Assembly: GCA_001936135.1 (NCBI GenBank)
Contig: CP012817.1
Coordinates: 2,604,001 to 2,668,000 of the forward strand
Source of the DNA: Saccharomycopsis fibuligera x Saccharomycopsis cf. fibuligera
Lineage: Eukaryota; Ascomycota; Saccharomycetes; Ascoideales; Saccharomycopsidaceae
Reading direction: 5' to 3'
Length of the DNA: 64,000 nt
The notes beneath the pieces were generated by a model. The model searched no databases. It saw only the letters and a list, made by a program, of their open reading frames with translations, and was not told the origin of the DNA. Both the position numbers and the translations under genes were made by a program. The stretch's first letter is position 1, and every line of letters starts with the position of its first letter. This document shows, piece by piece, positions 57,799 to 64,000 of the stretch.

Positions 57799-58767
57799 AT
57801 GTCTGGCCAACCACAAACGGCAACCCTCCCGGCCACCGCCTCTACTATATCTCCATCTACTTCTACATCACAAAACCAACCCCAACCAGCACAACAACAG
57901 GAAAAGCAAAAACACGCTTCAGGCTACATTGGGTTTGTTGCTGGGGTTTTCTCCGGTGCCACTAAAAATGCTGTTGGCCATCCATTTGACTCTGTCAAAG
58001 TGCGCTTACAGACCTCCGAAGGCCGATTCAAAGGACCGTTAGATTGCGTGGTGCAAACTTTTAAGAAAGAAGGTATCAGAGGTTATTACAAAGGTTTCAC
58101 ACCACCATTGGTGGGCTGGGTATTCATGGATTCAGTAATGCTTGGGTCATTGCACAATTATCGTAAATTTCTCATGAACACTTTATACAAAGATGAAAAG
58201 AAACTTCCGTTAGCTGGACATTGTCTTGCTGGGGTGGCCGCTGGTTGGACAGTATCATTCGTGGCGGCTCCTGTGGAACAAATCAAGGCAAGGTTACAGA
58301 TCCAATATGATGCTAAACTGAAAGTTTACAAGGGCCCAGTGGATTGCCTTATAAAAATTTGGAATCAAAAGGGTATCAGAGGCCTCTATAGCGGTCTTTT
58401 TTCCACCATGGTATTTAGAACAAATTTCGTGTTTTGGTGGGGATCTTATGAATTATTCACTCAGTGGTTTCAAAATAATACTAAGATGTCTAATCCAGCA
58501 ATCAATTTTTGGTCCGGTGGTTTAAGTGCTACAGTCTTTTGGACCTTCGCTTATCCAGTGGATGTCATTAAGCAAGTGGTCATGACGGATAGTTTGACAA
58601 ATCCTAAGTTCAAATCTTGGGCCGCTGCTGCCAAATTCATCTATAAAGAAAGAGGTGGAGTGCCGGCATTTTTTAAGGGGTTTGTTCCAAGTATATTGCG
58701 AAGCTTTCCAGCAAATGCTGCTGCGTTAGCAGCCTTTGAGTTTGCATTGAGGGTTATGGATCACTGA
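57799..58767 (+). CDS. Mitochondrial carrier (SLC25), acylcarnitine/ornithine-like
   Basis: Inner-membrane transporter of the mitochondrial carrier family. The 322 residues begin with a Thr/Ser/Gln-rich head (about 1-40), then three repeats of about 100 residues. Each repeat has the family motif: HPFDSVKVRLQ, APVEQIKARLQ and YPVDVIKQVVM, matching PX[DE]XX[KR]. Later repeat halves read GIRGYYKGFTPPLVGWVFMD, GIRGLYSGLFSTMVFRTNFV and FFKGFVPSILRSFPANAAAL. The RSFPANAA end is typical of the carnitine, ornithine and Ymc1-like branch. The substrate cannot be fixed from sequence. It is divergent from the MoaE-like gene, but no functional link is implied. Confidence 0.9.
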   Translation: MSGQPQTATLPATASTISPSTSTSQNQPQPAQQQEKQKHASGYIGFVAGVFSGATKNAVGHPFDSVKVRLQTSEGRFKGPLDCVVQTFKKEGIRGYYKGFTPPLVGWVFMDSVMLGSLHNYRKFLMNTLYKDEKKLPLAGHCLAGVAAGWTVSFVAAPVEQIKARLQIQYDAKLKVYKGPVDCLIKIWNQKGIRGLYSGLFSTMVFRTNFVFWWGSYELFTQWFQNNTKMSNPAINFWSGGLSATVFWTFAYPVDVIKQVVMTDSLTNPKFKSWAAAAKFIYKERGGVPAFFKGFVPSILRSFPANAAALAAFEFALRVMDH

Positions 58768-59056
58768 ATCCTCAATTTAGTGATTTTGCGGAATTATAGA
58801 CATAGCCTTTCCACACGATTACATCAATGACATGCTTGTCACTATAGTTGATATTTTGGGGCATCCTTTTCTGGAGTAATCGATTATTCTTGCACTTCAC
58901 ATAATTCATATTCTTCTCTATCAAACTTATTGAAAAACAATCGGATTAAAAATATAGACCATAAACGCATAAACATTCTTAGATTACTCGTCAACTCTCC
59001 TGTTTGTTTAGTTTTCGATAAACGAGAAATTAAGGAGATTTAGTTTTTTTTTCAAG

Positions 59057-59099
<43 letters not shown>

Positions 59100-59450
59100 T
59101 TAATGATTTAATCTCTTACTTCTCTCTTTTTGATTGCATAAATATTCCCAACAAGTTATAGATATAAATATTCACATTTTCCCCCCTCATAAACTTATCC
59201 ATATATTCTTACCTCGGTTTCACAATCTCTCAATAACATTCTTCTCTGCACTCATCGCTCATCGGAATTTGGTATTCAGTATAATGCGTAAAATACTATT
59301 CTGAATATATAAACAGTCTTTTTTACTGATTGGAAGTTTAAAACAAGGCTTTATATATTTATGAATATGTCTAAATATGCAGATGTATGTGTACATATAT
59401 ATCATAATGTTTTATAATGGTTTACTCGGCGAAAGTATAAATTTTTGACT
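58768..59450. other. Carrier / ARO8 convergent spacer
   Basis: About 680 bp between convergent 3' ends, with a 32-nt poly(A) run and T/C-rich flanks. No gene was seen. Confidence 0.5.
59057..59088. repeat. Poly(A) tract, 32 nt
   Basis: Uninterrupted A run in the convergent spacer, preceded by a T-rich stretch at 59044-59052. Confidence 0.92.
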
Positions 59451-60932
59451 TTAGTTGAGACCAAATTCGGATTTTATGGCAGCACCAAATCTTTCAATAC
59501 CTTTTACTAATTGATCCAATGGAGTAGCAGCATAGGTACCTCTGAAGAAAATAGTGTTGTTCTTGGCTTTGATTTCAGTCTTTTGTGGTGGGTTGGTCTG
59601 ACCTTCAGCAACGAACCAAGATCCTGGAATCATCAAAGCACCTTTTTCCACAGCTTTGTCAAAAATGGCTTTCTCAACTTTCTTTGGGTCATTGTTGAAC
59701 TCAGTACTAAATTTTGGATGCTTGGTGGCATCAATTTTGAAGGTGAAAAACATACCAGCAACTGGTGGGAAGAATTCAACAACTTCTGTTGGGAAGTACT
59801 TGAAGATAGAGTCAGCAGTGACATCTCTCTTGTGGGTGTACTCTGCTCTCACTTTGATCAACCAGTCCAAATAACCGCTTTGTCCCCAACGGTTGAGAGT
59901 ACCACTGACAATAGCTTGAGAGAAACCAGAAGCGGATTGAGCAGACACTTCTTGCAAACGAGAAAATCTTTCAATGAAGCTAGCTCTACCAGTAATCCAT
60001 CCAATTCTGCTACCCGGAGCCAAAGTCTTGGAGGAAGAATCTAGTCTAAGCACTCTGCCATCAGTATCGAGACTCAAAAATGATTTTACAAGTGCAGAAA
60101 CAAATTCTTTGTGATCATAAACCGCCTTACCTGCACGGGCATTGACATCTTCAGTGTATTGATCCATTTGCAAAAAGTAGTATGGTTCATCTTCGATAAT
60201 CAAAATATCGTACTTTTGGGCAATCTTGTAAATTGCAGCCCTACGTTCATTAGATAAAGAAGAACCGGTTGGGTTTTGCCCCGTTGGGATTGTGTAAAGG
60301 AATTTCGGCTTCTTGCCTTCCCAATTGGCTAAAAGCTTCTCCAAAGCTTCAGGAATAAGACCAAAAGAGTCCATTGGAACAGGATATGTAACAATCCCTT
60401 GGGCTCTAGCAGCTTCCAAAGAACTGGAAAAAGTGTACTCTTCAACAAGGATGGAGTCACCTGGGTCAGTGAAGTTTCTCAATACATTATCCCAACCTTG
60501 GGTGTTACCAGTATTGACAATGATGTCCCAGTCCTCGTATTGGATTGAGTGCACGATTTCAGTATGTTTTTTCAAGAAACTGACCAATTCTGGCTGACCA
60601 TTAGTATATCCGTATTGCAAAGCACGAGATAATGGGATATCGTTGGTTCCGGCAGCTGCATCAACTTGGTTCTTGAAAACCTCGGTGATGACTTTTTCTT
60701 CAGCGGATTGCGGTTTGTAACCGATACCGTTTTCAAATGGTGCTGCTGGAGACTCGGTAGTAATGCGGTTCCATGGGAAATAATCGGAAAGAGGCAAACC
60801 CCCACCGAGAAAGACCATGTCATCTAATCCATAGTATTTGAAGGCGGTCTTTAATGGAGACTCGAGACGGCCTTTAGCTTCCTTGGAAATGTGGTAGTCC
60901 AAGTTTTTAGAGATCGGTTTGGTGGAAGACAT
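59451..60932 (-). CDS. ARO8: Aromatic / 2-aminoadipate aminotransferase I
   Basis: PLP-dependent class I aminotransferase acting on aromatic amino acids and 2-aminoadipate. The 493-residue product matches the family length (S. cerevisiae 500). Visible landmarks are LGGGLPLSDYFPW, ALQYGYTNGQPELVSFLKKH, NTGNTQGWDNVLRNFTDPGD, the conserved PTGQNPTGSSLSNERRAAIY with its Asn, IIEDEPYYFLQMD with the cofactor Asp, and the Schiff-base lysine in LDSSSKTLAPGSRIGWITG. It is complete. One TGACTC half-site lies about 485 bp upstream, a possible but weak hint of Gcn4 control. Confidence 0.95.
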   Translation of the reverse strand: MSSTKPISKNLDYHISKEAKGRLESPLKTAFKYYGLDDMVFLGGGLPLSDYFPWNRITTESPAAPFENGIGYKPQSAEEKVITEVFKNQVDAAAGTNDIPLSRALQYGYTNGQPELVSFLKKHTEIVHSIQYEDWDIIVNTGNTQGWDNVLRNFTDPGDSILVEEYTFSSSLEAARAQGIVTYPVPMDSFGLIPEALEKLLANWEGKKPKFLYTIPTGQNPTGSSLSNERRAAIYKIAQKYDILIIEDEPYYFLQMDQYTEDVNARAGKAVYDHKEFVSALVKSFLSLDTDGRVLRLDSSSKTLAPGSRIGWITGRASFIERFSRLQEVSAQSASGFSQAIVSGTLNRWGQSGYLDWLIKVRAEYTHKRDVTADSIFKYFPTEVVEFFPPVAGMFFTFKIDATKHPKFSTEFNNDPKKVEKAIFDKAVEKGALMIPGSWFVAEGQTNPPQKTEIKAKNNTIFFRGTYAATPLDQLVKGIERFGAAIKSEFGLN

Positions 60933-62006
60933 GATTTAATAAACGCCGAGGTGATGGTTTCACTATAGATCTAAAGGAAGAGAATATTTGAAGCACTAGT
61001 AAGCTGCTATGGAAGAGAGAGAGGACTTTGAATATTGAGCCTGGATAATTATAGCGAATATTGCTGTAGAATCGAATATACAATGAAAATGTCCAGCAGA
61101 ATTTTAGGACACTTTGCCTCTGTTATACTTTTTTTTCCTTTCTCTCTTTCTCCAGCAGCTGCAGTCATCAAGATCTGTGACTTTTGCAGTATTTTTCCAC
61201 ACTACTCCAGATTAGTCATTGCCGCCCTAATAAGCGCCAATGAGCATTGTGACGCATGATCTGTGTGATTGTATGCTCGTTCCCATCGGCTACTGGCTGA
61301 AATTTACTGAAACTTACTAATCTTTATCTGTGCTACACCCGCAGTAGTGCGGATTTCGCCGTCCGTTCACATATCTTGTGATACCCATGCAAAGGCCGAA
61401 TAATGGTTATCTTCAAGAGTCATTCATAAATGATTGTTTTTATAGCGGTACAGGGCTTATCTGGCGCAACATTAGTTTTGAAAAGGACAGACTTTTAGTG
61501 CGAGCACTACAGATTACGTGAGCAGAATTACTCAATGATGCTCTTTAAGAAAACAAATTATATAAATACAAGAAAAAGCATGTAGTCGAGCCATCGGTGT
61601 GTATTGAAAGTTCTTCACTGGAAAAAGACAGGACAAAAAGGAGAACTTCAGTAGTGGCGATCGGTTGTAAAACGAAATACAGTACGCGAAACGGCTTGCA
61701 TGTGAGGGATAGTTGTACTAATAATTGAATGCTTTTCTGAAAAGGGCATCTACCTAAGCGCTTGAGCTAAGAGGTTTTTGGGTTCTGTATTCATTGGAAC
61801 TAGTTTGTTGTTTCCGTGTATGGATGTGTATTTGTTGAAATAGGAAACCACTGCACAAACAAACCTATTGTCTCTCTACATTTGTACAACACGGCCGTTC
61901 CCATTGCTTTGGTAAAAAGAGTGTTAATCCGTGTATAATGAAAATGTTTTTTTTTCTTTCTTGAGTATATTATGTTATATACTTATCCACTAATTTTCAC
62001 TAGAAT
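60933..62006. other. ARO8 promoter / NUP49 terminator interval
   Basis: 1.07 kb between two minus-strand genes. A GAGTCA (TGACTC) half-site lies at 61417-61422. A 74-codon open frame at 61035-61259 has no supporting features and was left out. Confidence 0.5.
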
Positions 62007-62958
62007 TTAATTAAGCTGTTTAATTTCATAATGCAACTCGGCTAGCGTATTACTGATTCCCATAAACAAGTAAAACTCCTCATTGATACTGTCCACCAAA
62101 TTCTTCAAATTATTGTTAATCAAACTGTTCAAATCGTAACCGACGTCGCCTCTACTAACTATAGCCGAAGCCTCAGCGTTACCAGCACTACTATTTGGCA
62201 CAAACCCATAAGATAACAATAAATCTGATGAATTTTTTTCAATTTCGTTGAACGATAATTCCATATCATTGAGACAATTGCTCAATTGGTAGAATTTATT
62301 ATTGAAATCAATCAATTTGTTTTGAAAAAAAGTAAGCAAATAGTTGCTGGAGATGAGTGACGTAGTAGCATCTGGTTTAGCTTTAGCGCCATCCAATAAT
62401 GAAATGTCAATCACTGATTTTATATCTTTGTTGCCCAAGATTCCACTGCTACTGAAACCGAGCGCACCATTTTGCTTGAAAATTTCATCAAATGATGCTA
62501 GTGGCTCGGCTTTATTGATACTGTTATTATTATTATTGCTGTTGGTAGTGGTTGCCAAAATGTTGGTGGATGCGGAAACTGAAGATGTATTGTTTTTATT
62601 GCTAGAGCCGTTATTAGTGCCATTAGTACCGCGGCCTTCAGTCAAATAGTTGATTAATAGTATGAAATGCTTGCTTGTGTTTATCAATTCACTGGTTTTT
62701 GACTTCAAATCATCTAAGTTACGAACGTCACTAAGCAAACTATTTTTCACTTTTTTGCAGTTGATTGTCAAATAGTTGATATCTCTAGGAATAGAATTGA
62801 CCAATTCCTCGTGTTTTTTCTGTTCAAGCTTTAAAGTCTCGCATATTTGAACTTGCTGGTTGATGTACTCGTTCAATTGTTTGAGTTCGTTTTGATATGC
62901 TGGTGGTAATTCTGCCACACGAGTCATTAGCGTTATTGGAGGAAGCTGTTGTTGCTGC

Positions 62959-62990
<32 letters not shown>

Positions 62991-63779
62991 ACCAAAACCT
63001 ATTGTAGTATTGTTGCTATTGCCAAACAAGCCACCAGAGGGATTGGTACTGGCGTTTTTGTTTCCAAATAAGCCACCAGAAGTGGTATTGGTATTATTGT
63101 TGTTTCCAAAGAGACCTCCGCCTGAAGTATTAGTGTTATTATTGTTACCAAAAAGACCTCCAGATGCTGTTGCTGGTTTACTGCCGAACAATCCTCCACC
63201 AGTAGCACCAGAGTTTGCATTAGCACTACTGTTGCCGAACAATCCACCACTTGTAGTGTTGTTATTCGTATTAGTATTATTATTTCCAAACAATCCACCT
63301 CCAGTAGTACTAGTATTGCTATTGGTATTACTGCCAAATAATCCACCACTACCTGCAGGTTTACTACCAAATAATCCACCTCCGGAAGTAGCTGAAGTGT
63401 TTGTGTTAGCATTGTTGCTACCAAACAATCCACCCCCAGTAGCACTGGTATTGGTATTGGTATTGGTGTTGGTATTAGTATTATTTCCAAATAGCCCACC
63501 GCCTGAAGCATTTGCAGAGTTATTACTATTACTGGTACTGCCAAAAAGACCACCCCCGCTACTGGAATTATTACTGTTTCCAAATAACCCACCACCTGAA
63601 GTATTTCCAGTAGCATTGTTGTTGTTGTTGTTGTTATTGTTGGCGCCAAAGCTGAAGCCAGTAGAGCTACCAGAAGGTTTGCTTGGGGTACTGAACAAGC
63701 CGCCGCTAGTGTTGCCAGAAGCGGCGGTGTTAGATGAGCCACCGCCAAACGAAAAGGCTGGTTTAGATGCGCCGAACAT
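62007..63779 (-). CDS. NUP49: GLFG nucleoporin Nup49 (Nup58/45-like)
   Basis: Central-channel nucleoporin that works with Nsp1 and Nup57. From MFGASKPAFSFGGG, the first ~270 residues carry about 14 GLFG repeats spaced by Asn/Thr/Ser/Gly linkers. They end in a 16-residue poly-Gln run. The C-terminal half is coiled coil: MTRVAELPPAYQNELKQLNE, YINQQVQICETLKLEQ, EELVNSIPRDINYLTIN and a second block, FFQNKLIDFNNKFYQL. An Asn-rich linker separates them. The chosen start gives 590 residues; the frame extends 54 bp upstream, but MFG is the usual nucleoporin start. Nup57 is the alternative; the LPP...Q and IPRD elements fit Nup49 better. Confidence 0.88.
62948..62994. repeat. CAG/CAA tract in NUP49 (poly-Gln)
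   Basis: Mixed CAG/CAA codons on the minus strand encoding 16 Gln residues between the GLFG region and the coiled coil. A length-variable repeat is likely. Confidence 0.85.
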
Positions 63780-64000
63780 GGGAGCTGGATGTGAGAGTTG
63801 GAGGGATTGGTGTTGTAGGGTACTGGAAATCAAAGACTTTACTAGCTTGTTGATAATTATTCTCTGTTATGTTTTGGCTTTGCAGTAGTGGAAGATTTTT
63901 TTTTCTGAGTTTTGATTTTGGAAATGTAAACAAACTTAGACACCCATAAACTACTAAAGGCACTTCATATACTATTACTACATCAATGCTTACGAGAATT
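63780..64000. other. NUP49 upstream region at window edge
   Basis: 221 bp of promoter sequence. An ATG at 63986 on the plus strand (reading MLTRI) could begin the next gene, which would run off the window; five codons cannot support a call. Confidence 0.4.

Noticed and set aside
63010-63888. 292-codon plus-strand and 249-codon minus-strand open frames over NUP49
   Set aside because: Both are shifted-frame readings of the GLFG repeat DNA, giving Leu/Pro- or Val/Leu-rich repeats.
63986-64000. ATG CTT ACG AGA ATT at the window edge as the start of a new gene
   Set aside because: Only five codons are visible, which is not enough to support a call.

Overview
The window is a nuclear chromosome segment of a budding yeast (Saccharomycotina). 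The evidence is compact, mostly intronless genes for ERG11, KEX2, PSD2, UBR1, TUS1, NUP49 and similar yeast proteins. The few introns are short, with GTATGT or GTAAGT donors and TACTAAC-like branch sites, and intergenic DNA is A+T-rich with long poly(A)/poly(T) runs. No rRNA, tRNA, transposon or CRISPR was seen. I support 25 protein genes. Five are split by six introns: PRE5, TYR1, PSD2 (two introns), JNM1 and TIM13.

Layout. 0.3-9.2 kb: ERG11 (-), NHP2 (-), an unrecognised 396-residue gene (+), PRE5 (+), KEX2 (+). 9.5-17.5 kb: PRP39 (+), a ROG1-like lipase (-), TYR1 (+). 17.7-25.6 kb: YIP1 (-), PSD2 (+), JNM1 (-). 26-42.5 kb: TUS1 (-), UBR1 (+), TYS1 (-), a PYM-like gene (+), TIM13 (-). 43-51.7 kb: two large unrecognised low-complexity genes (-) separated by about 3.7 kb with no convincing gene. 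52.3-63.8 kb: a UPF0357 gene (-), SGF29 (-), MRP7 (+), a molybdopterin synthase large-subunit gene (-), a mitochondrial carrier (+), ARO8 (-), NUP49 (-).

The genes are housekeeping genes rather than one pathway. Gene order carries an old signal: YIP1, PSD2, TIM13, UBR1 and TYS1 all lie in the YGR170-YGR185 part of S. cerevisiae chromosome VII, and the UPF0357 gene and SGF29 match the YCL012-YCL010 neighbourhood.

Two points bear on the species. A MoaE-type molybdopterin synthase subunit implies molybdenum-cofactor synthesis, which among budding yeasts goes mainly with nitrate assimilation. CTG codons are rare, and several fall where homologues carry small or polar residues rather than Leu. 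This raises the possibility of a reassigned CUG codon, for example the CUG-Ala group of Pachysolen and Nakazawaea, but it does not prove it. No mobile or defence system was found. The least explained items are the 396-residue orphan, the 3.7 kb gene-free region and a coding-like open stretch near 38.5 kb.
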